Assembly (NCBI GenBank): GCA_027475525.1 | Contig: JAMWFC010000122.1 | Location: 186,001-250,000 of the forward strand | Origin: Macrolepiota albuminosa | Taxonomy: Eukaryota; Basidiomycota; Agaricomycetes; Agaricales; Agaricaceae | Direction of reading: 5' to 3' | DNA length: 64,000 nt | Shown: positions 22,901 through 32,215 of the stretch, in pieces | Numbering within the stretch: position 1 is the first letter of the stretch | How the letters are laid out: the number at the start of each line of letters is the position of its first letter | The notes under the pieces: generated by a model | Told to the model about the DNA's origin: nothing | Seen by the model: only the letters and a program-made list of their open reading frames with translations | Database searches by the model: none | Position numbers and translations under genes: made by a program

Positions 22901-24116
22901 TCAGGAGTTCCGGGATTTAGAGTTGCTGGATGAGATAACGAGGCTGAGGTATGTAGGGAAGCTGCCAAAGGGTTTCCATGACGCTCCAAGACGGTCCGAT
23001 TTGATAGCATCGTTTAGACAATGCAAAAGTGACACATACTTTCCTCCTCATTTGCATCCGTCCCTGAGATGGGGTAAAAACGATCAATTTGATGATTCAG
23101 GGTACATAGATATCAATTGGCATATAATATCAAGAGAGAGGCCGCTACAAGAAAGGCCATTGCCCAAAAACACTTTCATCCCTGCCAGAGGGGCCAAGGT
23201 ATACAAGGATCCATGCAGCACAGGAAAACGGAAGATGCAGGAAGACATTGAGCATGGTCCAAGCAAACGCCGACGGTTGAGTCACGCAGATAGTCTGTCT
23301 ATTTTGCAAGGTACTTGTCCCCCCTTTGCCTGTTCATGGAAGCTGAACAGTTGCGCATACGATTCTGTATTGTCTATTATATACAATTTATGGCGAGAAG
23401 ATCCTCTAGAATGGTCTCGAAAGCTTAGTGCATTGAGCCCGCGTCTAAACAAACATCTAGTGAAGGATTTCCATAGTATCGCCCCGGGAGATCATGAGGC
23501 CCTTGAGGAGACCAGGGAATGGCTTCGGACCAAGCTGTCTCAGAGGAATCACAGAGAGTTCCCGTTTGGTGAATACACGTCTGTACACTCTTTGATTAAC
23601 GAACTATCTGTCAACGTGTCAGATGTGCTTGATTCGTTTATGGTCTGTCCAGCTCACCATGCCACGGCCCGTCGGAGAGTGAAATCAAAATCAGTAATGA
23701 TCATACTGACGCCAGGAAGACCATCCATTCGTGAGCATGTTGATGACTTTTGGTGCTATACAAGCACAAGGTGTGATTCATGTGCGAGACGACTAATCAA
23801 GGTTTCTCAGTTTCTGATGGCCCCTCCGATTATCTATTTCGATATATCAAGTGTATCAGTCGACGTGGATAAGAGGCTTGAAATCACGACCGTTGATTCT
23901 TCGAGGGTGAGTAAGTACACACTAAAAGGAGTTATATATTTTGGCAACTCTCATTTTTCAAGCCGCTACGTATCTTCATCTAACGAGTCTTGGCATCATG
24001 ACGGATTGACAACTGGATATAAAATGACAAAGGAAAGTGAATCTATGAGCTTGATTGATATGTCAAAGTGCAATTCCAGGACAGCCACGTTGGCTGTATA
24101 CATCAGGAGAGATTGA
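16911..24116 (+). CDS. Helitron Rep-helicase (RepHel) with USP-like C-terminal domain
   Basis: A single uninterrupted frame of 2,401 residues from the ATG at 16,911, which I prefer because the upstream ATG at 16,797 lies in a suspect duplication. It catalyses rolling-circle transposition by nicking and strand transfer plus unwinding. In order: a Cys cluster (CAVCGLLR near residue 290, CSEC near 345); the Helitron-like N block (YPQMFPWLFPYGFGG, near 585); the HUH-Rep motif TLHLHMLLWLRG (near 823); the tyrosine motif YVTKYITKS (near 1062). The PIF1-type helicase follows, with Walker A GGMGGTGKTQVL (near 1530), Walker B FDEVSML (near 1607), GDFAQLPPV, ILRQNMRQ, DYASQGKTR and YYTALSRSA. After about residue 2135 there is an added domain with a Cys box (WKLNSCAYDSVLSIIYNLW), a CxxC pair and a His box (GNSHFSSRYV), resembling ubiquitin-specific proteases. 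All helicase motifs look intact, so it is probably functional. Confidence 0.95.
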   Translation: MSRHDFLACLRRCHLGPMLCNRAMRNNVCNVAFAIETLLRGYRLPDTWPCLDQHVVISSTLSAVKSFVVPGLRILGYSHLSASRAYRRSGRLSARKSLGRQRSLRKPKRVLRPIGGGKTYAFSFAQVDTYIDASQGKHNPRHVFKFINHADDVGLLSYPITAGYVHARLPLSTLSQHLTLKQLRSVARIHGIALPKRFRASHPSDLFNSHSCSKCVSWSTVLTADLSSQARNTLRRSVVRNQKHEVVLEADVRGPDKPEFPPAPLTPSLTTQIIRDFCNKTGPAQLEESGCAVCGLLRPVKDMHTLKSMKGFLGVLSAKGVTRVERRSGTESVREIKGPVLDHRCNSVCSECRIPLLKGKVPKYALANGFWIGAVPVVLSRLNWVEQLLVAKVRRSLCFTHVSSSGLSKMNAHLIAFESPVEKVYHVLPPPRADMDDVLAILFTGPCQPTGEDLKRLPLLVRRNAVKQALEWLKLNHSAYTDIEICDSNLDDYPEDTPPVKIVYKESLEENRTVDPAVYKVDGDNGVSAGDCPFVVHGLTGESLSAKTKDELKGIALKHWHSNGKALLVGHSSRPVNWMKDATVYPQMFPWLFPYGFGGPGCVKGCISVKVHKGNLLMYHDKRFQRDTGFPFAAFSHEQIRAATTGGFLAIERNDFAHIAERIASLDVELLRSMADRMAKGEIIKPTNQEEQKCFKVIEDVDAVSGRIDGSPITKKHMRNEIWSLVIDKGAPSWFITLSPVDIRHPICLYYAGDNIKFEPDILLPSDTAYRLIARNPVAGARFFHFMVSAFIKHVLGVDTEHEGLYGHTSAYYGTVEQQGRLTLHLHMLLWLRGSLSPEEARRKIMDPSSDFQRALVEYLESAFTGDFLTGTMDEVIDNIEKSKKMPEYIDPTRTMPQPPPPDHLCRSKQETSINKLSVPTARDASTDNIPDAGQSDPRALPQECVGCEETSNWWTQFRNTVDDIVFRSNVHTCHTSYKKDGSKKLGKENKGCLDNKWGRCKARFPKELFQQTEVDPLTGALNMRKAEPWLNTFTASLSYLFRCNTDVTSLRSGTAVRGVLLYVTKYITKSSLKTYTAFEAVGTVLTKYQDIVNGPLPQQEKARSLMTKMANVMSAKSEMGSPMICMYLLGNPDHYTDHKFTNLHWPSFVREVKRAWPDDQPTDSSYGSDKIAIIRKKGRVVGLSPVFDYIYRGIELRNMTLYKWASRCERVKSTRRGNKSCKSKSANTLTVNFTDDHPLSDSHATLVYPPGQKRVPNFIGPTLPRRDKGDRDEYCVTMLTLFKPWRSGADLKNKYDLWSTAFDNHHFTERQLCLMANMNIKYECLDARDDFYAQLKRGGVAFPGMDNSVSNVRDIEQKDHMDDEDNGQPEDYGIDLDCSNELGKTELKRRRDMAIMTSTMTSLNWDKPVMGQTSPVTTKHSPSVSDMPSTYWRHKVSETRASILKDRQKDMSSVREQRVGRSDEQNKPGIVEVCDRSFLEKKHLNIKWEPTISEITTSFNLNEEQTRAFRIVANHAATSNPEQLRMYMGGMGGTGKTQVLKALSQYFAARGESHRFAVVAPTGTAASLLGGSTYHYLFGINDMVRDSPAQLAQVKSRLIGVQYVFFDEVSMLSCRDMYKISARLAQITGLSHLPFGGMNMVFAGDFAQLPPVTGRENAALYSRSVGMRSIDLNEQKAALGKAVWHQVTTVVILRQNMRQTMQSPDDKSFRTALANMRYRACTKDDIQFLESRRVSNLSDSSLLNDDFRNVSIITAHNIDKDAVNVVGSSRFALESGLELTDFFSEDTVLDKGDESTCQGKGRGASGRNRVPLHSSIQNILWEQPPSSTSGQVAGKLSLCVDLPIIIKTNIATELCITNGQEGYVYGWKSCTGSVGQRMIDTLFVKLKNPPHHVQIEGLPEDVVPITRSTVSTECSLPNDQKITISRSQIEILVNYAITDYASQGKTRPFNPVDLFKCQSHQAYYTALSRSATAAGTIIIRGFDRTVIQGKATGALRQEFRDLELLDEITRLRYVGKLPKGFHDAPRRSDLIASFRQCKSDTYFPPHLHPSLRWGKNDQFDDSGYIDINWHIISRERPLQERPLPKNTFIPARGAKVYKDPCSTGKRKMQEDIEHGPSKRRRLSHADSLSILQGTCPPFACSWKLNSCAYDSVLSIIYNLWREDPLEWSRKLSALSPRLNKHLVKDFHSIAPGDHEALEETREWLRTKLSQRNHREFPFGEYTSVHSLINELSVNVSDVLDSFMVCPAHHATARRRVKSKSVMIILTPGRPSIREHVDDFWCYTSTRCDSCARRLIKVSQFLMAPPIIYFDISSVSVDVDKRLEITTVDSSRVSKYTLKGVIYFGNSHFSSRYVSSSNESWHHDGLTTGYKMTKESESMSLIDMSKCNSRTATLAVYIRRD

Positions 24117-24218
24117 TCACGTTAATGGAAGTGGTAGATTAAAAGTGCAATTCCAGGACAGCCACGTTGGCTGTATACATCAGGAGAGATTGATCACGTT
24201 AATGGAAGTGGTAGATTA
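24065..24218. repeat. 77-bp tandem duplication H
   Basis: Copies start at 24,065 and 24,142 and are identical. The RepHel stop codon lies in the first copy, so the protein is not affected. Confidence 0.92.
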
Positions 24219-24225
24219 CGTAAAT

Positions 24226-24300
24226 GACTGCTGGAGCATCAGCTTACATAACCTATTGATGGAGCGTCAGCTTACATAAACCGCTGCTGGAGCAGCTTAC
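24226..24300 (-). repeat. Reversed copies of the TTATGTAAGC minisatellite
   Basis: Reading the minus strand gives GGTTTATGTAAGCTGACGCT and related units, the same motif as at 15,905-16,232 but inverted. About three units are present. Confidence 0.8.
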
Positions 24301-24341
24301 AACAGCAGGTTACTCTAGCGTGACATAAATATTGGATCGAG

Positions 24342-24368
24342 CGTTTTTACCGTCTTCTGCGCGGTAAA
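24342..24368. terminator. Hairpin between convergent genes
   Basis: TTTACCG and CGGTAAA form a 7-bp stem around a 9-base loop in the space between the ends of the convergent RepHel and JmjC genes. It could aid 3'-end formation or be a Helitron-type hairpin, but no CTRR terminus follows it. Confidence 0.3.
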
Positions 24369-24519
24369 CAATTTACCAATCTTATTTGTTTCAGACACTG
24401 GATGTTGTTACCGTCTTGTTTGATGGTATACACGATAATTGGACAAACGGACTAAAAAAAGGTGGCGACATAAACTACAACAAATAACAAACGCTACGAC
24501 CGTCGGATTCGCTTAGCAG

Positions 24520-27500
24520 CTAGATTAAGCGAATGAGTACAATATCGACACCTGTACTGAGCAACTTACCAGGCCTGTCTGATGATTCGTCTTCACTGCT
24601 TGAGCTACTCGATTTATCACTTGCTTGGCTGGGACTACGGGGCGTATCTGTAGGAGCGAGAACGGGAGATTCGGGGGGGGTGTCACTGATATAACCGGCC
24701 TCGGGGCAGGCATTGTAAGTTTTTAATTCATCGACAGAAAATTCGACCCAGCAAGACAAGTCAGCGTCTTCTTCGCGTCGGGGATTGAAATTTGTGAGTG
24801 TGACGCCGAGTTGGCGTGCAATCGTGGAATCCCGCCAAACATAACCATCGATGTACGGATAAGCTGAGGAAGTATGAAAAAATGTCAGAACTTATATGCG
24901 GAAAACACTCACGGAAGTCAACTGTTGGAACTTTGCGAATAATGTATCGGCTGCCCCTCCAGGCAAACGTTAATTCAGCAGGATCGACATCGGAAGCACC
25001 AAGACGCGGACGGACAAGGGTGTACGCCTTCCAGGCAGGTCCGTCACGGAGGACGGATTGGATATTGATACAAGTTGTTGACGGGGGTGTATCTGCGTCG
25101 GAACCGCGTATATGATTCAGCCATGCGATTTTTTTGTAGTGCATAAGTACACAAGCATGGATAGCCAGGAACCGAGACGATATGTGTTCAAGCGCAGGCA
25201 GACCCGTTATGATACTGCCATCGGACTCGCTTTCGAGTTCGTGATTGGAGAAGAACCAGTACATCAGCCTTCGTGCGCGGACCCGGTTTTTTACGGACAC
25301 CTCAAAGGATCGAAGATCGCCGTTCCAAGCATGGTCCGAAGGCGCAAGTGCATCATGCAATTCAAAATAGTTGCATAAATGAAGAAGTATCAGCACGCCG
25401 TCCCATGAGTTTGTGTTCGGAACGTGACCATTGTCGTAATCTGCACATACGTGAATGGTATAAACAGATGTGACGATGACTTCACGTACCGTGATCGGTC
25501 ACCGAATCGACGAGAACAAGGACGAAATACGTGAGGAGGCGCATCAGCACCGTGTCTGATGCGGGACCGTGGTCCGTGTTGGATATACGAGAACAAGGAC
25601 AAAATACGTGAGGAGGCGCATCAGCACCGTGTCTGATGCGGGACCGTGGTCCGTGTTGGATATTGATGTCGAAGCATGTAATGGTGATACAAGCCGATTA
25701 TTGAGGCAGCGAGAGTCGATGTATTGTAGAAATGACCCCCACGGCATATTGTAGGTATTGGAGTAACTACGGCATGAGGCAAGCACGGGCGCATGATGCT
25801 GTAATAATACATTATCAGTAAATAATACAAGGAAAAGAAATAATCAGTTGACAAACAGCATGGAACCCGGCTGCAGAACAAGGAGCTCGACGTCCCACTT
25901 TTCATCGTTTGGCTTTCTGGTGTAGAAATCGTTAACGTAAAGGTCCCATGCTCCGAAGTCATCGTAATTTCCAGACTTGGGCGCCGCCACGAACCACAAC
26001 TTCGCGCCAGTCTCGATGAAGACGAACGTAGCAAAACCATTGGCGTCGATGTGCCAGTAATGGTGGGTGCCACTGGTGGAAGCAAGATTCCATCGCATAT
26101 CGGAAATTGGATAAAAATCGTCCACTTTACAGTACCCGTGACCTTGAACTTTTTGGAAGCAAGATTCCATCGCATATCGGAAATTGGATAAAAATCGTCC
26201 ACTTTACAGTACCCGTGACCTTGAACTTTTCCCAGACAGCCGAGTCGCTCGAGAACGGGAGGCGTGGGAAAGTTTCTAGGGAGGCAGGGATATCCAAAGC
26301 ACTTAATGATCTTGGGTACGAAGATTCTAGCGTCCTTAGAAGATCCCGAGGTGTCGCATGCTTTAAACGCTCGGTACCAGATATGGTGAAATCTGTGGGA
26401 AAAGGAATTAAAATTAAAGATAATAAAAATGTTACAAAGGAGCTTGAGCGTACCATGCACCTGGATAACATTGTCCAAGACGCATACGTCTGATAAGGAG
26501 CGTGCATTGAAACCTGGGTCAATATGCTGGTCCCCAATGACAAGAATACAAGAATGCGACGTTAAGGTTTTGGAGAGAGCAAGTGAAGAGGAAGAGTGAT
26601 ACTCGGTTTGAGTCATCACCTTCACAGATGAGGGTCGAACCCGATGGGCAACAGATGCGGCATACAATCTGCGAAACCAAACAAGGTCCCTGTCGAGCTA
26701 CAGAGCAGTGAACGGAAGGCTACTAGAACGGAATAGAATATATACGCACGTGAAATCTTGGTGTGTATTCAAACATCCCATCGCCGCCAGACAATGGTAT
26801 ATGTACGGTGTCCCCTTCGCGGAGAATCCATGGTTCTGAGAGATCAAGACGATTCGGAGCTTTGACGGTATGGCTATCCTCATCATCCTAAACCCAGAAT
26901 CACAGCCAGTTGATCAACGCATAGACAGTAACTCACCGTAGACTCAAGGGTCAGGTCAATGTAACCCCGATCCGTCTCAACATTTTCAATGGGTGAAGCA
27001 ACCGCCGTTCCCTCAGCGGAGTCGTTGGAGGAATTGCTATCGTTATCTGAGTCCATCGTGGGAGGCTCGCTAGCGCTATCAGAGTCTACATGAGCCTTAC
27101 TCGTGTAGAATCGCTATCGTTATCTGAGTCCATCGTGGGAGGCTCGCTAGCGCTATCAGAGTCTACATGAGCCTTACTCGTGTAGTTTCGTTTCCTCTTC
27201 CTAGGTGTCAAGGGTGCCGTATTACGTCGCTTGTTTTTGGCCGCAATACGCGCTGACTTTCTCCGCTTTCCTTTCGAAGTCTTAGCGGAGCCGACAGTCA
27301 CCGCCGGGTCGGAAGTAGGCAAATCGTCGTTAACTGCTGTCTCGGAGGCGTTGTCTAAAGTTAGTGAACCAATACCGGTAACTACGGGTGTCACCTGTTC
27401 TCCATCCGGTACGTCTGTCCTGGGAATAAATGCCCCAGTAGCAGGTGCCGTATTGGAATTAGTATGCTCACGGGCACCTGCAGGGGAATCCTCAATATCA

Positions 27501-29379
27501 CAATTCGAAACGTCGGGTGCCACGTCCATGGGGTCCGGTTCGGGGGAATCCTCAACTTCACGATTCGAAATAACGGGCGACACGTCCATAGCGTCATCCA
27601 AGGCATGGACGGTATTCGGAGAGGAAGGGACATCGGTTAACTTGTTATAGTTTTCGGATCCCGTGGGGTCTTCCAATGCACGGTCGAGTGCGTCTGTACA
27701 AGGGGACGGGTCAAGACGGGTATCCTCAGCATCGTTATTGGAGATATCAGGTGACACGTCCATAAGGTCCCCTAAATCTGGAGAAATGGTCGAGTTGTCT
27801 GAATTTTCAGGTCGCGTAGGTGAAGACTGCTCATTACCATGAGGCTTGTCACCGACGGTTGGATGAGGAATATCTACGTGACCTGACGGGCTTGCCGAGC
27901 GAATAAGGGGTCCTGGTAAGTCAACCAATCCAACAGGGAACGGAGCGGGTCCAAACAACGGGCTTGCATCATCATCTTGTTCGGCTTCGTCGCTCGTTGA
28001 AGTGGTCGATGCAGCAATCAAAGGAACATGCGAAGCATCAGGCGGGGGCTTCTTAGAAGGTGAAGGGACAGATACGATTTCAATCCAAGCAGGAGCCGCT
28101 TCGTTGATTTGATCAGTTAAGGTATTCAAGGCAGATGACAGCTCGGTTAGCAGGTCACCACCCTGAGCTGCCGAGAACAACACTCTCCACAATGCTCGAT
28201 CCGCCTCGACGATGATACGTGGACGTTCCAGCCCACCAACATGCCTCCAAAGCTTGAAAAGCAATCAGAGCTGCTCAAACAAAATAAAATATATATATCA
28301 ATTTACCTGTAGCAGGGAGTCTTTACCGGTTAGTGTACCATATTCGCGAGGAAGAAGTAACATTAGGGGGGATACGAGTAATGCCAGATAAAGGGAGTTG
28401 TGCATAATAGTCGAGCAACCATATGAACCGGCACCGTCGATGGCACCGCCATGCGTAGTATGGAGATATTTCAATTGGTCTTGATCGCTAGATCTGCTTT
28501 CGCTATACACAACAAAGACAATGAGCAGCCATTATAATAAGGTCGAGAAGGGAAATACTCGTCAACGATGATATCTTCGATTGCCGTGATATCGGACGGT
28601 AGATAAAGGTTACCCTGAGGCAACTTTAATGGACATTCGAACTGATATCAATTAAAGTTACCTTTAATAGGCAACTTAGATGTAACGCCGCACTGGTAAG
28701 ATTGATTATGGTGTTTTGAACACCCTTATTGCTGACCCGAGAAGTGAGTTCGGAGTACAGCTTCATGCGAGGACCCGTAAACTTGGGAGTGGGACGGTCT
28801 CTCGGTCGTTCTCCTCTAGATTCGGCATTTATCTTTTTCAGATGTTGTACGAGGTTTTTATGGAATTTCCCGATAAGGTTTGGGAGTGAGTTTAAAGGGT
28901 TTACCGGCTAAAACACAAACTCAAACAATGAAATAGATAATAGAAGATGAACCTACTGAACGGCTATTCTCCATCATCGGCCCCGAGGTTCGTGGAGGGC
29001 GCATCTCATCCTCACATACAAGCGTGTATATGTCGAGTACACGATATGACATAATAACTTTGAAAAAGGCTTCGAGTGCCTTATCTTTCGGTACACAATA
29101 AACAGGGACATCATTTATAGTATCTCGAAATATGGAGAATACGTCTGAACGGCTAGCAAGAGAAATATTTTTTTCTGCCTCAGACAACACACGTGCAAGC
29201 GCCTTAAATAGGTCAGCAGAGCATACATAAAGAATATCTAAGTAACTTGCCGCCACAGGTGTGCTGTCAAAGTGAGAAGACAGGTCATGAGTGTTAGGAA
29301 TAACGTCTGAATACCATGAGTGATTATAAAACTTAGAGTTGTCGAGGCGAGGGTGGTGAGATGACATTATACCGTCCAT
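24520..29379 (-). CDS. JmjC-domain protein of the Helitron block
   Basis: Long multi-exon minus-strand gene starting at MDGIMSSHHPRLD (29,379), convergent with RepHel. The N-terminal part (29,379-28,260) is novel. A long acidic Ser/Asp/Pro-rich linker (28,260-27,040) holds repeated MDVSP-type motifs and a basic KGKRRKSARIAAKNKRR patch that could be a nuclear localisation signal. A JmjC-type double-stranded beta-helix follows (about 26,250-25,690), with Fe(II) ligands in HYWHIDANGFATF (H-x-D), the 2-oxoglutarate region ETGAKLWFV, and the distal His in LPHAVVTP followed by RGGHFYNTSTL. The C-terminus (25,400-24,520) ends in an acidic Ser-rich tail. JmjC enzymes oxidise methylated lysines or other side chains in the nucleus. 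Three 77-bp duplications interrupt it; with single copies the frame runs through the JmjC core. The 3' end could lie in a further exon near 24,480. Confidence 0.78.
25512..25665. repeat. 77-bp tandem duplication I
   Basis: Copies start at 25,512 and 25,589 with one base difference (GGACGAAA against GGACAAAA). It lies in the 3' half of the JmjC gene. Confidence 0.9.
26078..26231. repeat. 77-bp tandem duplication J (breaks the JmjC domain)
   Basis: Copies start at 26,078 and 26,155 and look identical. On the minus strand the frame DDFYPISDMRWNLAS is cut from TSGTHHYWHIDANG by the extra 77 bases; with one copy they join directly. Confidence 0.92.
27031..27184. repeat. 77-bp tandem duplication K
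   Basis: Copies start at 27,031 and 27,108, with one difference at the left edge (GAATTGC against GAATCGC). It lies in the acidic linker of the JmjC gene. Confidence 0.9.
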
Positions 29380-29463
29380 GGTGACAATTGAAGAACAAGA
29401 ACGGATTTGAACAATCAAACACAAATCATACAACAACGATAAACATACACATTCATTTGTCAT

Positions 29464-30770
29464 CCGCTGCTGGAGCTACGACCTGGCACTTTCTGATGGA
29501 ACATGTTTCTGGAACCAGCGGATTATTCTAGAAGGAAGATTTTAGATAACGTGACATGACAGCTCTGCGGCAATCTCCGTGTAACCGTGAGCAGTATCGT
29601 TTGTCAGCCATGGAGTCTCAAGCATGCGTTGCTGGCATTCAAAGTGCTAGGTATGTCTCCTCCACCCGCACGATTATATGTTCTAAGAAATCCATATAGT
29701 CCCACTGGCAGGTCATATGCAGCCAATCCCAAATGTGGGTAAAGCCAGCATATAGATGAAGGGCTCTACGTGTCCAGTACTACGGTACAGTTCGTTCTTA
29801 TTGATTCTTTCCATGTTTGATAGCATTGACGTTGTTGGATTACAGCTGAATGTAAGCTTTGAAGCTGGTGGTTGAATATCCTACGTCTCACCCATCTAAG
29901 AAAAATAAAAACTTACTCACTTCCCCTTCCCCCCACAGACGCATTTGTATTCCGCCTGCACCGCGGCGAAGCAGGCGACACAGCTTATCTACCCACGATA
30001 CCGTTTTATCCGCTGAATTACGAGTAGAAACTCAACAGGGTCTCATCAGACCCGATTCAGACAAAAAATGAAAAGCCCCGATTCGATGTTGACAGAGGTA
30101 CGAGGTTGTCCCTTCCATTTCTTCAATAACTAACATATGTATATTCTTAATTATCCTACTAGATGTCGAGGGATCGGAGTCACCGTTTCTATTTCTTGCC
30201 TTCAATATTCTACTCTCCATCTCTGTTCCAGAATGCAGCAGAGAAGAAAACCATTTACACAAGTTGGTTTCTATTTAACATTGGCAAATTATGACGGTAA
30301 AAAGCGTAGGTATGGCCAAAACCATCATCTGGGTGTTAAATCTGTGCTAGAGCTGTAGAACCGCGCATAACCCTTGGGTATGGCCAGGACCATCCTCTTG
30401 GTGCTAAATCTGTGCTAGAGCCTGTAGAATTCACTGCTTCGCATCATCCCAGCCATACCTTCGGCGTCCAGACTGGCACTGGTGACAACTCATCTTACTA
30501 CATTATATTCTCTCAGAAGGCTCAATTCTTGTACCAACCTCTGTACACGCTCTTGGAAACGACGACCTGGAAACGACGACCTCCTGACCCTTGACCATGA
30601 CAGGAAATATATCACAATACGCTCTATGTACACGAGTTTGAAGCACGACGATTCGAATGCTATTATCACGCACTCCTCGGGATTTACAGGACACTCGAAA
30701 TATATCTATCATGGACAACAAACCTACCCTCTCCCGTTTGCCACCTGCTGCCTGAACAACGAGAACCTTT
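29464..30770. other. Region without a recognisable gene, possible exon fragments
   Basis: Several short open stretches bordered by splice-like sites are present, for example on the plus strand around 29,610-29,650 and 29,940-30,030. I could not join them into a protein or recognise a family. A diverged repeat of 68-bp period lies at 30,309-30,430 (GTATGGCCARRACCATC). Captured gene fragments, common in Helitrons, would look like this, but that is only a possibility. Confidence 0.35.
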
Positions 30771-30799
30771 CCCACTACTGATGCGTGGGCGGGTATTTA

Positions 30800-31300
30800 T
30801 GAGGAAAGGCTGCGTCGGACTTGTTAACGGCACCCGAACTCACCATTTCGACTACAGTACGTGCATTAAAGCCCCAGCTCGCGTGCGTATGCTCCAAGGA
30901 CGACGCGGGGGCTAATGACAAGCTAACGGGAGCGACGCGGATGCCCGGGCGGGGTTTCGTCGTCAACTGTTACGTAGGACTTTTATCCGCACCCTGAACT
31001 GATTATTTCTATTCTAGGATATTAATAACATATGCAACTCGCGTGCGGACGCTTCAAGGACGACGAGTGGGCCAAACGTAGGCTGTCTAAAAGCCAACGC
31101 GAGCAACGCTGATGTGTATTAGTGGCTGTCACATGTGATTTGGACCATCACGGCGTGCCAGACATTGAACTCACAATTTCGATTTTAGGTCATGAAGAAC
31201 CTCTTCACCTCGCGTGCGGACGCTCCAAGGACGACGAGGGGGGCCAACGTTGGCTGTTCAAGAGCCAAGGCGAGCGACGCTGATGCGTATAAGTGTTGTT
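30800..31300 (+). repeat. Three diverged tandem units of about 160-170 bp
   Basis: The core CTCGCGTGCGNACGCTYCAA starts at 30,878, 31,038 and 31,209. Each core is preceded by a pyrimidine stretch ending in CAG or TAG, like a 3' splice site, and units two and three can be read as similar peptides (NSRADASRTTSGPNVGC and TSRADAPRTTRGANVGC). This may be a duplicated exon-plus-intron unit or a non-coding repeat. Confidence 0.65.
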
Positions 31301-31397
31301 ACGCGTGACGCAGACCGTCACACTGTGCCAGACATTGCTCAACCTTGCTCAAGCTGAACTCTACACATTAAACGTCATTTTCGCCCTAACACCGTCC

Positions 31398-31887
31398 ATG
31401 AATCACTTGTCGACTTCCGATGAATCCTCCCACGCTGTTTCCCGGTCTGTCGACGACGACTCGTTGAATAAATTCGAAAAAAGTGAAGGCAAAGGGACTG
31501 GTGTGGTTCAGGGTATGAAGTACGTACCTTTGTGGACTCGTTGAATAAATTCGAAAAAAGTGAAGGCAAAGGGACTGGTGTGGTTCAGGGTATGAAGTAC
31601 GTACCTTCGTGCCTTTTTTTTGGCTCTATATGACTAACATACGGCTAGGTCAGCGCGCGCGCTCGTTATTCGAGCATTCACGCGCTGCAAGGAGATGATG
31701 GGGAGGGTTAAGCTATTCAACAGGCAAGATCAGGTTCGTTGCCTGTTTTTAGCGTGTTACGCCGTATAGAACCTCTTTACAGGCCAGGAACTCGAAACCG
31801 CGTCGCACAGGGATGTACCTGTTCTTGTACGGCGGTCGTGTCGACGTCAACACGTTCTACGCGTACAGGGACGACGAAGATAAATGA
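31398..31887 (+). CDS. Small unknown Helitron-block gene
   Basis: Start at MNHLSTSDESSHAVSRSVDD; about three exons. Exon 1 ends before GTACGT, exon 2 codes SARALVIRAFTRCKEMMGRV, and the last part reads MYLFLYGGRVDVNTFYAYRD before a TGA. A 77-bp duplication (31,458-31,611) lies across the end of exon 1 and duplicates the donor site; with one copy the first exon is clean. No family recognised. The codon-like sequence and consistent splice sites support a real gene, but its model is approximate. Confidence 0.5.
31458..31611. repeat. 77-bp tandem duplication L
   Basis: Copies start at 31,458 and 31,535 with one difference near the right edge (ACCTTTG against ACCTTCG). Confidence 0.9.
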
Positions 31888-32215
31888 ACATTACAATTTT
31901 CGAATTTCTACGTTTTTTTTTATACATTTACGGACTATTTTTTTCGAATTATGCTTACGGACAGCAATACGTACAATCTATATACCGATATACACACAAA
32001 TACGGTCTCGATTTCTCTCTATGTCATGAGCTAGCCTGCACTGTATTGCCGTGCTGGCACGTCACGCTAGCGCTGTCACACTGGCACTGCCACGTTGCCT
32101 CCCATAACACCCAGCCGCGTAGACCTCGGTCTTGCCGTGCGTCGCAGCGGCCCATCCCCTTTGATCACTACTTCCTCTATGTCATACTCATCATCAACTC
32201 TATGCTCTAACACCA
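31888..32215. other. Right edge of the Helitron block, no gene seen
   Basis: No coding signal. Around 32,210 the sequence switches abruptly from CpG-containing to almost CpG-free DNA, which probably marks the border between a young element and an old relic zone. Confidence 0.45.

Noticed and set aside
24520..29379. TET/JBP-type DNA oxygenase, known to accompany KDZ elements in mushrooms
   Set aside because: The H-x-D context, the TGAKLW block and the GGHFY block match JmjC proteins rather than TET/JBP.
30309..30430. Another member of the 77-bp duplication set
   Set aside because: The period is 68 bp and the copies differ at many positions, so it is an ordinary old repeat.
29464..30770. A complete host gene captured by the Helitron
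   Set aside because: Exon-like fragments exist but could not be joined into one frame or matched to a family.
9600..32210. Exact Helitron termini
   Set aside because: I found no convincing 5' TC end or 3' hairpin plus CTRR end flanked by A and T; the hairpin near 24,350 lacks the CTRR end.
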